This document shows positions 7,558 through 16,371 of a stretch of DNA of 64,000 bases, in pieces. A program made the translations under genes and the position numbers. How positions within the stretch are numbered: position 1 is the first letter of the stretch; the number at the start of each line of letters is the position of its first letter. The notes under the pieces were generated by a model. It did not search any database. It was not told the DNA's origin and saw only the letters and a program-made list of their open reading frames with translations. This DNA is from Microcoleus sp. FACHB-831. Its GTDB lineage: Bacteria; Cyanobacteriota; Cyanobacteriia; Cyanobacteriales; FACHB-T130. The DNA lies in contig NZ_JACJON010000073.1 in NCBI RefSeq assembly GCF_014695585.1, positions 124,001-188,000 on the forward strand. The letters are read 5' to 3'.

Positions 7558-10338
7558 ATGGATCTGATTTTGTGTCATACAACGGCAGATTTCGACGCAC
7601 TAGGAGCGGCAGTGGGGCTGACGCGCCTTTCTCCGGGAAGCCGGGTGGTGTTGGCTGGGGGTTGCCACCCTGGTGTAAAGGATTTTTTGGCCTTGCACCG
7701 CGACGAGTATGCCCTGATAGAACGTCGAGCTGTACCGACTGAACAGATTCGTTCTCTGACGATAGTTGATACGCAAAAGCGATGGCGCTTGGGTAAAGCC
7801 GCAGAATGGTTGGATTTACCTCATCTGGTGGAAGTTGCTGTCTGCGACCATCACCCAGACGCCGACATGGACATCCCAGCTAGTCGCATTCAAATTGAAT
7901 TAGTTGGCGCTACCACCACTTTAATTGCCGAAAAGCTCAAGCGAGAACAAATCCAGCTTTCCCCCGCAGAAGCAACCGTCATGGCCTTGGGCATCCACGT
8001 CGATACTGGATCGCTGACGTTTGATGGGTCAACTCCAAGAGATGCTGTGGCTTTAGCGTGGTTGATGGAACAGGGAGCTTCATTGCGGGCGATCGCCGAC
8101 TATATCGATCCTGGCTTATCACCCCAATTGCAACAACTATTAACTATTGCTCTCGACAAGCAACAAACCCAAATTCACCAAGGCTACACAATATCCTCCG
8201 TCCTACTTGAAACCGCTGGCTATGTGCCGGGATTATCTAGTCTTGCCTCTCAATTGCTGGAAATAACAGAAAGCGATGCTTTGCTGCTGGCAGATGTTTA
8301 TCCAATCGGCGATGGCGAACAAAAGCGGTTGACAGTCATAGGGCGATCGCGCATTGAAGGTACTAATCTCAATCAACTGTTCCAACCACAAGGCGGTGGC
8401 GGACACCATAAAGCTGCGGCATTAACCATCCGAGCTACCAATCCCCAAGAAACATTACAGAATCTGCTCGAACAATTTCTAGCACAAATTCCCCTGCCGC
8501 CCACAGCACGCGAATTGATGTCCTCGCCAGTGCGAACAATTCGACCTGAGACAACAATTGCAGAAGCTCAACGCATCCTCCTGCGCTACGGACATTCTGG
8601 CCTCTGCGTCGTAGAAGCTCAAGAGCAGCCAGGAAATAAAGAACAGGAGAATAACGAATCTACAATCCACAATCCACAATCGAAAATTCCTTTAGTGGGA
8701 ATTATTTCCCGCCGGGATATTGACTTAGCATTCCATCACAGCTTCAGTCACGCGCCAGTCAAAGGCTATATGTCCCTTAATTTAAAAGCGATCGCCCCAG
8801 AAACGACGCTCCCGGAAATTGAGTCCCTAATGGTAACTTACGACATCGGTCGCTTACCCGTACTGAAAAACGGTCAGTTAGTGGGTATTGTCACCCGTAC
8901 CGATGTCCTGCGACAGCGACATCAAGAAAAAGCCAGCGAGAGAGAACAACAAGCTTTATGCGATCGCGGCAAAACCAATCAATTATCAATCCAAAATCCA
9001 AAATCCAAAATCCAAAATTCTTTAGCTCCCCAATTCTGGGAATTTCTCACAAGTGCATCAGAGCAAGCCGAACAACGCGGTTGGCATCTTTATCTAGTGG
9101 GGGGAGGTGTCAGGGATGTGCTGCTAGCTGACTCAGCTAAAGTTATGATGATTTCCGATATTGACCTAGTAGTAGATGGCTTTCACCACTCGGCTGATGT
9201 TGGTGCTGGCGTAGAACTAGCTAAGGCACTACAGAAAATTTACCCGGCTGCTCGTCTGGAAGTTCACGGTCAATTTCAAACAGCAGCGCTACTGTGGCAC
9301 AAAGACCCAAGCTTCGGTTCGCTATGGGTAGATATTGCCACCGCCAGAACAGAATTTTATCCTTATCCAGCGGCAAATCCAGAAGTCGAAGCCAGTTCTA
9401 TTCGCCAAGACCTTTACAGGCGCGATTTTACCATCAACGCTCTAGCCGTGCGACTAACAAAGCCTGGTGCAGGAGTAATGCTGGATTTTTTTGGCGGGTT
9501 GATCGACCTCAAAGACAAGAAAATCAGAGTTTTGCACGCGAATAGCTTTATAGAAGATCCCACCCGTATATATCGCGCCGTGAGGTTTGCCACTCGTTTG
9601 GGATTTGAGATCGAGGCACAAACAGAAATTTATATCAGATATGCGATCGCTAGCGGGATCTATGACACTACGCTGCTAGAAAAAGCATCAGCACCAGCGC
9701 TGACAACCAGGCTAAAAACCGAACTGAAATACATCCTCCAAGCGCCTTACTGGAAACCCGCTTTGTTGTTACTAGCCAATTTGGGAGCGCTAAAATGTCT
9801 GCATCCAAGCTTGGAGCTAGACCAACGGTTGTGGCGGCAGGTGCGTTTGGTTTCCTTGTGGCTGCGGCGGTTCGATCGTCAGGAAACTCTTATCCATTGG
9901 CAGATGCGGCTGGAAGTTTTAATTGCTTATCTAGTTTCGGAATATCGCGCCAAGGTGGCTGCAAATCTTCAGCTGCCAGATGACAGTATCAAAAGACTAC
10001 AGAATCTAGAGCAAGACCGGGCTAATGTGGTAGAGTCAATGCCGAGTTGCCAGCGTCCAAGTCAAGTTGTCCAGTTGTTGAAGCGGTACGAGTTGCCAAC
10101 TTTAATCTTAATTGCCGTGCAAAATCCGCGTCCGATTAGACGAAAAATTTGGCAATATTTGACTAAATGGGCTAACATTCAGCCTCTTTTGAACGGCAAC
10201 GATCTGAAGGCATTGGGTTATCAGCCAGGGCGTCAATTTAAGCAAATGTTGGATGATTTATTAGCGGCAACACTGGACGGTGAGGTGAGCGATCGCGCTG
10301 ATGCTGAGAATTTCTTGGCAAAACGCTATCCCCGCTAA
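7558..10338 (+). CDS. DHH phosphoesterase-CBS-tRNA nucleotidyltransferase fusion
   Basis: This 926-residue fusion has four parts. An N-terminal DHH domain carries DFDALG (11-16) and DHH near 96-100. A DHHA1-type region ends with the GGGGHHKAAA motif near 280. Two CBS domains lie at about 315-460. A class II CCA-adding/poly(A) polymerase core carries LVGGGVRDVLL near 518 and ISDIDLVVD near 533, with RDFTINAL further on. Fusions of this order are known in cyanobacteria and are proposed to combine tRNA 3'-end addition with phosphoesterase activity under adenylate sensing. Two linker-like insertions rich in Asn, Pro, Gln and Ser interrupt it near 361-379 (inside the first CBS domain) and 475-492 (before the polymerase core); both come from CCAAAATCC-type repeat DNA. 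Confidence 0.88.
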   Translation: MDLILCHTTADFDALGAAVGLTRLSPGSRVVLAGGCHPGVKDFLALHRDEYALIERRAVPTEQIRSLTIVDTQKRWRLGKAAEWLDLPHLVEVAVCDHHPDADMDIPASRIQIELVGATTTLIAEKLKREQIQLSPAEATVMALGIHVDTGSLTFDGSTPRDAVALAWLMEQGASLRAIADYIDPGLSPQLQQLLTIALDKQQTQIHQGYTISSVLLETAGYVPGLSSLASQLLEITESDALLLADVYPIGDGEQKRLTVIGRSRIEGTNLNQLFQPQGGGGHHKAAALTIRATNPQETLQNLLEQFLAQIPLPPTARELMSSPVRTIRPETTIAEAQRILLRYGHSGLCVVEAQEQPGNKEQENNESTIHNPQSKIPLVGIISRRDIDLAFHHSFSHAPVKGYMSLNLKAIAPETTLPEIESLMVTYDIGRLPVLKNGQLVGIVTRTDVLRQRHQEKASEREQQALCDRGKTNQLSIQNPKSKIQNSLAPQFWEFLTSASEQAEQRGWHLYLVGGGVRDVLLADSAKVMMISDIDLVVDGFHHSADVGAGVELAKALQKIYPAARLEVHGQFQTAALLWHKDPSFGSLWVDIATARTEFYPYPAANPEVEASSIRQDLYRRDFTINALAVRLTKPGAGVMLDFFGGLIDLKDKKIRVLHANSFIEDPTRIYRAVRFATRLGFEIEAQTEIYIRYAIASGIYDTTLLEKASAPALTTRLKTELKYILQAPYWKPALLLLANLGALKCLHPSLELDQRLWRQVRLVSLWLRRFDRQETLIHWQMRLEVLIAYLVSEYRAKVAANLQLPDDSIKRLQNLEQDRANVVESMPSCQRPSQVVQLLKRYELPTLILIAVQNPRPIRRKIWQYLTKWANIQPLLNGNDLKALGYQPGRQFKQMLDDLLAATLDGEVSDRADAENFLAKRYPR
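8637..8696 (+). repeat. In-frame AT-rich repeat inside CBS1 coding sequence
   Basis: Repeated AATCCACAATC-type units lie inside the first CBS domain and encode a run rich in Glu, Asn, Gln, Pro and Ser before the conserved GIISRRD strand. The frame stays open. A second similar tract (CCAAAATCC units) lies at 8989-9021 between CBS2 and the nucleotidyltransferase core. Confidence 0.6.
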
Positions 10339-10477
10339 TTGGTCGCCAGCCATTTTTTAGTAAAAAAAACAAAAACGAATACATCTCCATCCGTAAAATT
10401 GCCTACTTCTGCACTCAAAACTCAAAAATTTGTAACAAGGCTGTAGTATGAATGGGGACAACTGGTAGTAAATACTT

Positions 10478-12280
10478 ATGAATGTAGTAAGCGATCGCAT
10501 CCTTAAGAACGGCAAATACGTCCTCGGTGCAAAGCTAGGCGGGGGCGTCTTTGGTATAACTTACCGCGCAAACGATCCTGAGTCGGGTCAAACGGTCGCC
10601 ATAAAAACCATCACGCCCAGTCTGCGCCACAATCCACATTTTCAAGAGTTCAAGCAGCAATTTTTAAGTTTATCCCGTCGTTTTGCCGAAATAAAACATC
10701 CCAATCTTGTCAGGGTACGAGATGTTTTTGAAGAAGCAAATCTGCCCTACATGGTGATGGATTACGTTCCAGGTCAGACCCTTGCTTCGCTGATTCAATC
10801 TTCGCCGTTGTCGGAAGCCGAAGCTGTTCACTACATTCAGCAAATAGGCAGCGCTTTAAGCATTGTCCACAAAGCAGGTTTGAGGCACGGAGATATCAAG
10901 CCCCAAAATATGATTAGGCGTGTAAGAACCCATGAGGTGGTACTTAGCGACTTTGACATGATGGGCGAACTCAGGGACGTATTTGCTGATGCGGGGTTGT
11001 TAAAGTTTGTACCAAGCCCGTCCGAGAAGTATATAACCCAGGAAAATACCAGTCTTGAGCGGGATATATACGCCTTGGCAACCACGTTTTATTGGCTGCT
11101 GAGGGGGCAAACCCCGCCATTGGCGGAGGGAGTTGCAGGTTGGTCTGCTAATGGGAATGGTGCATCAGCATCGCTTCGCGATCGCGTTCCTCTTGCAGAA
11201 GACTTGCGAAAATTCCAACCCAACCTCAGCCCAGATGTCGAGCATGCTGTTTGTGTTGGCCTAAACATCGAAGCTGACCAACGTCCCCAAAATGTTGAAG
11301 GTTGGCTGGCTCTCCTACCCCCCAGCACTAACCAAAAAGGGGCAGGTACTTTGGCTCGTCCTATAGTCACCCTCCCAGTCCTGGCTTGGTCGGCAGAGAC
11401 TTTACCCACCAATGGCCCCGCAGAACCAGCAGTTGAAAACTCCGTAATGGGCATGCAAGAGGAATTGCCAAACTTAGAAAACGAAGCTGATAAGCCCCAA
11501 CTAGCGGGCGGCTCTAAAAGCTCGGCGAGTGTGAAGCTGGGCTTATTTTTAAAGCCCATGTTGCAAGCCAAGAATTCCCCACAAGTGCGATCGCTGATGA
11601 TGACAGCCGCAGTTGCAGCTACGCTTGGTGCGGGTTTTGGTCTGGCACTTCGCATTAACAGCCCTACCGACCCAGGTTCTACTTTCTTACACGCCGAACA
11701 ATCTTTTCCACCGCGTAGCGACTGGCCCGTTACAGATACTCAAACGTCTGTTATCAAATCTCAAAATGCCGTCGTCCAAAGTCAAACTAAACCCGTTAGC
11801 CCTGCCAAACCTGTTGTAACCTCTCAAAAATCAGTTGCTCCCAGGCAAGAAGAACCCGTCAGACGCCGTAGAAGAGTTGCCGTTCAAGAGTCAGCAGCCC
11901 AAAATCAGGAAAGACCCGTCAGACGCCGCAGAAGAGCTGTTGTTCAAGAATCAGCAGCCCAAAATCAGGAAAGACCCGTCAGACGCCGCAGAAGAGCTGT
12001 TGTTCAAGAGTCAGCAGCCCAAAATCAAGAAAGACCCGTCAGACGCCGCAGAAGAGCTGTCGTTCAAGAGTCAGCAGCCCAAAATCAGGAAAGACCCGTC
12101 AGACGCCGCAGAAGAGTCAATTTTCAGCAGTCAGAAGAGTCATCAGTTGGGCGTTCTTCCACAAGAGTCCGGCGTCGTTCCTCAAGGCAATCGCAAGAAA
12201 TTAGCCAAGATTCATCAGTAAGCAATCGCCAGCCCAGAGTTAGAAGCCGCAGATATAAACAAAGGCCTCAAAGTGAGTGA
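10478..12280 (+). CDS. Ser/Thr protein kinase-like protein with Arg-rich tandem repeats
   Basis: The N-terminal 280 residues form a eukaryotic-type kinase domain. It has a glycine-rich loop at 19-26, VAIK with Lys43, HGDIKPQN at 137-144 in place of HRDxKxxN, and DFD at 158-160 in place of DFG. Catalytic Asp139 and Asn144 remain, so activity is possible, but it is a non-RD and altered-DFG kinase. A Pro/Ser-rich linker follows, then a single transmembrane helix near 370-392, and then a C-terminal region with four and a half 20-residue repeats, each with five arginines. That region would lie outside the cytoplasm. It heads a run of phosphorylation-related genes (coiled-coil protein, ABC1 kinase, PP2C phosphatase). 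Confidence 0.85.
   Translation: MNVVSDRILKNGKYVLGAKLGGGVFGITYRANDPESGQTVAIKTITPSLRHNPHFQEFKQQFLSLSRRFAEIKHPNLVRVRDVFEEANLPYMVMDYVPGQTLASLIQSSPLSEAEAVHYIQQIGSALSIVHKAGLRHGDIKPQNMIRRVRTHEVVLSDFDMMGELRDVFADAGLLKFVPSPSEKYITQENTSLERDIYALATTFYWLLRGQTPPLAEGVAGWSANGNGASASLRDRVPLAEDLRKFQPNLSPDVEHAVCVGLNIEADQRPQNVEGWLALLPPSTNQKGAGTLARPIVTLPVLAWSAETLPTNGPAEPAVENSVMGMQEELPNLENEADKPQLAGGSKSSASVKLGLFLKPMLQAKNSPQVRSLMMTAAVAATLGAGFGLALRINSPTDPGSTFLHAEQSFPPRSDWPVTDTQTSVIKSQNAVVQSQTKPVSPAKPVVTSQKSVAPRQEEPVRRRRRVAVQESAAQNQERPVRRRRRAVVQESAAQNQERPVRRRRRAVVQESAAQNQERPVRRRRRAVVQESAAQNQERPVRRRRRVNFQQSEESSVGRSSTRVRRRSSRQSQEISQDSSVSNRQPRVRSRRYKQRPQSE
11848..12118 (+). repeat. 60-bp tandem repeat encoding Arg-rich 20-residue units
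   Basis: About 4.5 nearly identical 60-bp units lie head to tail inside the kinase-like gene. Each encodes a block containing RRRRR, then QESAAQNQERPV. The units differ at only a few positions, so the array is recent or is kept uniform by recombination. Because the unit is a multiple of three, copy-number changes keep the frame. Confidence 0.95.
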
Positions 12281-12460
12281 TCTTGGATGCTGAAAATATC
12301 AAGTGTATCTGGATGGTCGTGCTTAATTTTTTTCCCCGGCTTTCAGGCTAAATTTTCAAGGTTAGAGCTGCCTATTTGCTCCGATCCTCAACCAGCGGTA
12401 CACAACTCTGGCAGCAACTCAACGCTATAATTTGTTACGGACGCGCAGAGAAATTTTGAG

Positions 12461-12787
12461 ATGAGTAACCCTGTAGTTCATGCCTTTTTTATCGGCAGAG
12501 CGGTAGCACAAGCGATAAACGAGCAGGCAGAAAATGCCCTGACCAATGCTCTGAGCGAACTTGGCAAATTTGATGCCGAACAGCGAGAGCGCCTGCGGGA
12601 ATTCACGCAGCAAGTTATGGAACGAGCGGAGCGCGAAGCCCAAGCAAATCAACTGGGCAGAACTACGACAAGCATCGTGCCGACTGGTTCCCAGCCAGTC
12701 GATCTGCAAGCGACAATAGATGAACTCCGGGCAGAAATAGCTCGTTTACGTGCAGAGTTGCAAGCCTATCGCAGTCGCTCGTTATAA
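12461..12787 (+). CDS. Small conserved cyanobacterial coiled-coil protein
   Basis: The 108-residue soluble protein starts MSNPVVHAFF. An N-terminal helical segment contains the FIGRAVAQAINEQ motif. A charged helix follows at about 40-62, then a short Thr/Ser/Pro linker, then a C-terminal coiled coil with heptad leucines (ELRAEIARLRAELQAY). I believe this is a conserved cyanobacterial family of unknown function, but I recognise it only from its general pattern. It lies about 100 bp upstream of the ABC1 kinase gene in the same direction and may be cotranscribed with it. Confidence 0.7.
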   Translation: MSNPVVHAFFIGRAVAQAINEQAENALTNALSELGKFDAEQRERLREFTQQVMERAEREAQANQLGRTTTSIVPTGSQPVDLQATIDELRAEIARLRAELQAYRSRSL

Positions 12788-12883
12788 AGAATCGCTTGTT
12801 CGTGGTTGTGAGGATCGGCGATCGCCTTCATCTAGCAATTAACAACCAATAATCAATAACCAACAACTAAGAACTAACAAAAA

Positions 12884-14683
12884 GTGTCTGTCATTCCTGA
12901 TGATGATGTCACAACCAAGCGCTACAAGGAACGTCGGTCAAAGCCGTCGCCTTCCTCTGATGTTGCTTTGCCTTCAGGAAGAACCGGACAAAAAGCTGAA
13001 GGAAACAACTATCCAGATAAGGCTTATCGCTGGAATAGCGAACGTTACTCACGTCAACGGCGCTTCCTGGATATTTGGAGTTTTGTTCTAAGCTTATTGT
13101 TTAAAATCTGGCGTTACAACAAAGCCTGGAGCTATCCAGGTGGAGTCACTGAAGCAAAACAAGCGGCCAGACGCAGAGCGCAGGCTATCTGGATTCGAGA
13201 GACCTTCTTGGATTTGGGGCCAACTTTCATTAAGGTGGGTCAGTTATTCTCAACGCGGGCGGATTTATTTCCCAGCGAATATGTAGAAGAACTTTCTAAA
13301 CTGCAAGATAAAGTACCTGCCTTTAGCTATCAACAGGCTGAATCTCTGATCGAGCAGGAGCTAGGCAAGAAAGTTTCCGAACTTTACCACAGTTTTGAAC
13401 GGATTCCCCTCGCCGCCGCTAGTCTGGGTCAAGTACATAAAGCAACTCTCCACAGTGGTGAAGAAGTTGTCGTTAAAGTTCAGCGACCTGGCCTGCGGAA
13501 GCTTTTTACAATTGACTTACAGATTCTTAAGGGAATTGCGCGGTTTTTTCAAAGCCATCCTGACTGGGGTCGGGGTCGCGACTGGGTGGGGATCTACGAA
13601 GAGTGCTGCCGCATACTCTGGGAAGAAATTGATTATTTGAATGAAGGCCGTAATGCGGATACATTTCGCCGCCATTTTAGAGCCTACGATTGGGTGCGCG
13701 TGCCCCGCGTCTACTGGAGGTATACGTCGCCCAGGACGCTGACTCTGGAGTATGTTCCGGGAATTAAAGTCAGCCATTACGAAGGGTTGGAAGCAGCTGG
13801 GATAGACCGCAAGGCGATCGCTCAACTCGGCGCTCGTGCCTACCTGATCCAACTGCTCAACAACGGCTTTTTCCATGCCGATCCCCATCCAGGCAATATT
13901 GCAGTTAGCCCCGACGGTGCCCTGATTTTCTACGATTTCGGCATGATGGGCAAGATCAAGTCTGGCATTCGGGAACAGCTGCTAGAAACCCTATTTGGCA
14001 TTGCTCAAAAAGATGCTGACAGGGTTGTAGCCTCTCTGGTGGAACTGGGGGCACTAGCGCCAACTGATGATATGGGTCCTGTAAGGCGCTCGATTCAGTA
14101 TATGTTGGATCACTTTATGGATAAGCCGTTTGAAAACCAATCGGTTAGCCAAATTAGTGAAGATCTCTATGAGATTGCCTACGACCAACCCTTTCGCTTC
14201 CCGGCTACTTTCACGTTTGTGATGCGTGCCTTCTCAACTTTGGAAGGCGTAGGCAAAGGATTAGACCCGGAATTTAACTTTATGGAGGTGGCAAGACCAT
14301 TTGCCATGCAGATTATGGCTGACGGCAACGGTTCGGAGGGCAACAGCTTTCTTAATGAATTGGGACGCCAAGCGGCTCAAGTCAGCAGTACAGCTTTGAG
14401 TCTGCCCCGGCGGATAGAAGATACCATAGAGAAATTAGAGCGGGGAGACCTGCGAATTAGGGTAAGGTCTATAGAATCAGACCGGGTTTTACGGCGAATG
14501 AGTAGCATTCAGCTGTTAACCAACTATACTTTACTAATCAGTGCTTTCATCTTGTCAGCCACCATCCTCTACGTTAGTAATCATGGAGGGCTGGCGTTGG
14601 TAATGGTGCTGATCGCGGGTGCATTAGGAGTGGTATTGATCCGCTTGATTATGCGCCTAGACCGATTCGATCGTATGTTTTAA
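12884..14683 (+). CDS. ABC1/UbiB family atypical kinase
   Basis: The 599-residue protein belongs to the ABC1/ADCK/UbiB family, which in bacteria and plastids supports prenylquinone metabolism. Visible motifs are KVGQLFSTRADLFP (the family KxGQ helix), the alanine-rich loop PLAAASLGQVHKA in place of a glycine-rich loop, FHADPHPGN in the catalytic loop, and YDFGMMG in the metal-binding loop. Two hydrophobic helices near the C-terminus (about 545-590) anchor it in a membrane. The start is a GTG at 12884; the heptad-like AT-rich leader just upstream lacks a clear ribosome-binding site. Cyanobacteria carry several paralogues, so its exact quinone role cannot be read. Confidence 0.92.
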   Translation: MSVIPDDDVTTKRYKERRSKPSPSSDVALPSGRTGQKAEGNNYPDKAYRWNSERYSRQRRFLDIWSFVLSLLFKIWRYNKAWSYPGGVTEAKQAARRRAQAIWIRETFLDLGPTFIKVGQLFSTRADLFPSEYVEELSKLQDKVPAFSYQQAESLIEQELGKKVSELYHSFERIPLAAASLGQVHKATLHSGEEVVVKVQRPGLRKLFTIDLQILKGIARFFQSHPDWGRGRDWVGIYEECCRILWEEIDYLNEGRNADTFRRHFRAYDWVRVPRVYWRYTSPRTLTLEYVPGIKVSHYEGLEAAGIDRKAIAQLGARAYLIQLLNNGFFHADPHPGNIAVSPDGALIFYDFGMMGKIKSGIREQLLETLFGIAQKDADRVVASLVELGALAPTDDMGPVRRSIQYMLDHFMDKPFENQSVSQISEDLYEIAYDQPFRFPATFTFVMRAFSTLEGVGKGLDPEFNFMEVARPFAMQIMADGNGSEGNSFLNELGRQAAQVSSTALSLPRRIEDTIEKLERGDLRIRVRSIESDRVLRRMSSIQLLTNYTLLISAFILSATILYVSNHGGLALVMVLIAGALGVVLIRLIMRLDRFDRMF

Positions 14684-14717
14684 TTAGCGTAAAGTGTTTG
14701 ACACCAGCAGGCGATTT

Positions 14718-15461
14718 ATGAAACGTCGCTTCATCGGCCTCACCGATCCGGGACTCGTGCGGAGCGTAAACCAGGATGACTATCACATAGACACTGACGG
14801 ACGATATTTTATCGTTGCTGATGGTATGGGAGGGCACGCAGGAGGCCAGGAGGCGAGCCAGATCGCCACACAGGCAATTCAGAAGTATCTGGATAAGAAT
14901 TGGGATTCTCGTGAAAATTCCCAACTGTTAATGGAAAAAGCTTTTTATGAAGCGAACCAGGGCATTTTACAAGACCAATTCGATAATCCAGAGCGTGCGG
15001 ATATGGGCACTACAGCAGTGCTATTGCTGTTCCGGAGAGATCAGGCTTGGTGCGCCCATGTAGGTGACTCTCGTCTATATCGAATGCGGGGTTCACAGTT
15101 AGAGCAGATTACTGAAGACCATACGTGGGTAGCACGGGCGATGAAAGCTGGTGATATGAGTCCCGATCAGGCTAGGGTTCACCCTTGGCGTCACGTATTA
15201 TCCCAATGTTTGGGGCGGAAGGATCTGCGGATGGTTGAGATTCATGCCGTTGATGCCCAACCGGGCGATCGCTTCTTGCTTTGCAGTGATGGTCTTACTG
15301 AAGAACTCTCCGATTCTTTGATATCTGGATACCTCCAGTCGAACGCAGCCTGCGATAAAGCAGCTGAGGCTTTGGTTAATGCTGCTAAAGAAAAGGGCGG
15401 TAGAGATAATATCACTGTAGTTATTGTTGCTAGTGATGAATCGAGTCAGAACCAATCTTGA
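14718..15461 (+). CDS. PP2C-type protein phosphatase (Stp1/PphA-like)
   Basis: This metal-dependent Ser/Thr phosphatase reverses kinase action. The metal-binding and core motifs of bacterial PP2C are all present: GLTDPG and VNQDD at the start, VADGMGGHAGG, MGTTAVLLL, HVGDSRLYR, TEDHTWV, LCSDGLTEEL and GRDNITVVI. I start it at ATG 14718 (247 aa) because homologues begin close to the RFIGLTDPG segment. A GTG at 14694 would add eight residues. In cyanobacteria one member of this family dephosphorylates PII protein, but that cannot be decided here. It follows the ABC1 kinase gene by about 35 bp and is probably in the same operon. Confidence 0.9.
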   Translation: MKRRFIGLTDPGLVRSVNQDDYHIDTDGRYFIVADGMGGHAGGQEASQIATQAIQKYLDKNWDSRENSQLLMEKAFYEANQGILQDQFDNPERADMGTTAVLLLFRRDQAWCAHVGDSRLYRMRGSQLEQITEDHTWVARAMKAGDMSPDQARVHPWRHVLSQCLGRKDLRMVEIHAVDAQPGDRFLLCSDGLTEELSDSLISGYLQSNAACDKAAEALVNAAKEKGGRDNITVVIVASDESSQNQS

Positions 15462-15553
15462 CTGAAAATAGGGCGTTGGGTTAAAAAGCCTCCGCAAGTT
15501 CAGCCTAAGAACAAGGTCAAAAGTAAAAAGCAAAAATTCTTCCTTTGGCCTTT

Positions 15554-16252
15554 TTAGTTCTTATTTTTACTTTCCGCCTGCCTGGTGCGGGGGGGAGTAG
15601 CGATCGCTACTAATCCATACACCTTAATGCCTTGCTGCTTCAGCGTCTCGGCAGCTGCTCTTGCTGTTGCCCCAGTAGTGTAAATATCATCTAGTAACAG
15701 TACAGATCCAGTTGGGCGACGACGCTTAAATCCTTTGCCCAAAGCAAAACAATCCATAAGGGTTTGTTCTCTCCCACTGGCAGATAGGCCAAACAAAGCT
15801 TCAGTTTCGCGCACTCGTTCTAAACCTAGCTGTTGCAAAGGTAACTTGGTATAATCGCAAAAATACTGAGCCAGCAAATCGGCTTGGTTATAACCGCGCT
15901 GTTGTTGCTTTTTGGCGTACATAGGGATGGGCACAACAGTTAGATGGGGAATTGAGAGTGATGATTTTAACCAAGCTTCAGCCAGCCATTGACTTAGCGG
16001 ACGCGCTAGTTGTGGCTGGTTGTCGTATTTTAGGGCGGCGATGGCGCGTTTAATGGCACCGCCATAAACACCCCAAGCAAATACAGGCAATTCACATTGC
16101 CAAAATTGGCTGGGATTTGGCAATTGGCAGGATTGTAGTTGGCGATCGCAGTATTGACAGAATTCACTCGAAGTTGCACGCTGACAAAGCGGGCAACTAG
16201 CCTGGAGAAAAACACTCATTAAGCCAGAAAGCTTTTTACCCCAAAAACCCAT
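15554..16252 (-). CDS. ComF family phosphoribosyltransferase-like protein
   Basis: The 232-residue protein has an N-terminal zinc-finger pair (CPLC, then CQYC) and a C-terminal phosphoribosyltransferase fold. The PRPP-binding motif reads VLLLDDIYTTGATARAAA near 185-203, and a conserved RGYNQADLLAQ segment lies near 116-126. ComF/GntX proteins are needed for DNA uptake in naturally competent bacteria; the biochemical reaction is not established. It stands alone between two unrelated genes. dprA, also linked to competence, lies about 18 kb away in this window. An internal ATG at residue 12 is an alternative start. Confidence 0.9.
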   Translation of the reverse strand: MGFWGKKLSGLMSVFLQASCPLCQRATSSEFCQYCDRQLQSCQLPNPSQFWQCELPVFAWGVYGGAIKRAIAALKYDNQPQLARPLSQWLAEAWLKSSLSIPHLTVVPIPMYAKKQQQRGYNQADLLAQYFCDYTKLPLQQLGLERVRETEALFGLSASGREQTLMDCFALGKGFKRRRPTGSVLLLDDIYTTGATARAAAETLKQQGIKVYGLVAIATPPRTRQAESKNKN

Positions 16253-16371
16253 CTTAAGCTTCGCCTTTCACGCTTTTAAAAATAGTACCTTGCTCAGACG
16301 CAAGCCGCTAGTAAACCTGACGAATTTATTTGCAATAGTTGAAAATAAAGAAAGGCGATTGCAAGCAATAT

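Noticed and set aside
11848..12118. 60-bp direct repeats as a CRISPR array
   Set aside because: Repeats are contiguous without spacers, in frame, and encode a regular peptide repeat.
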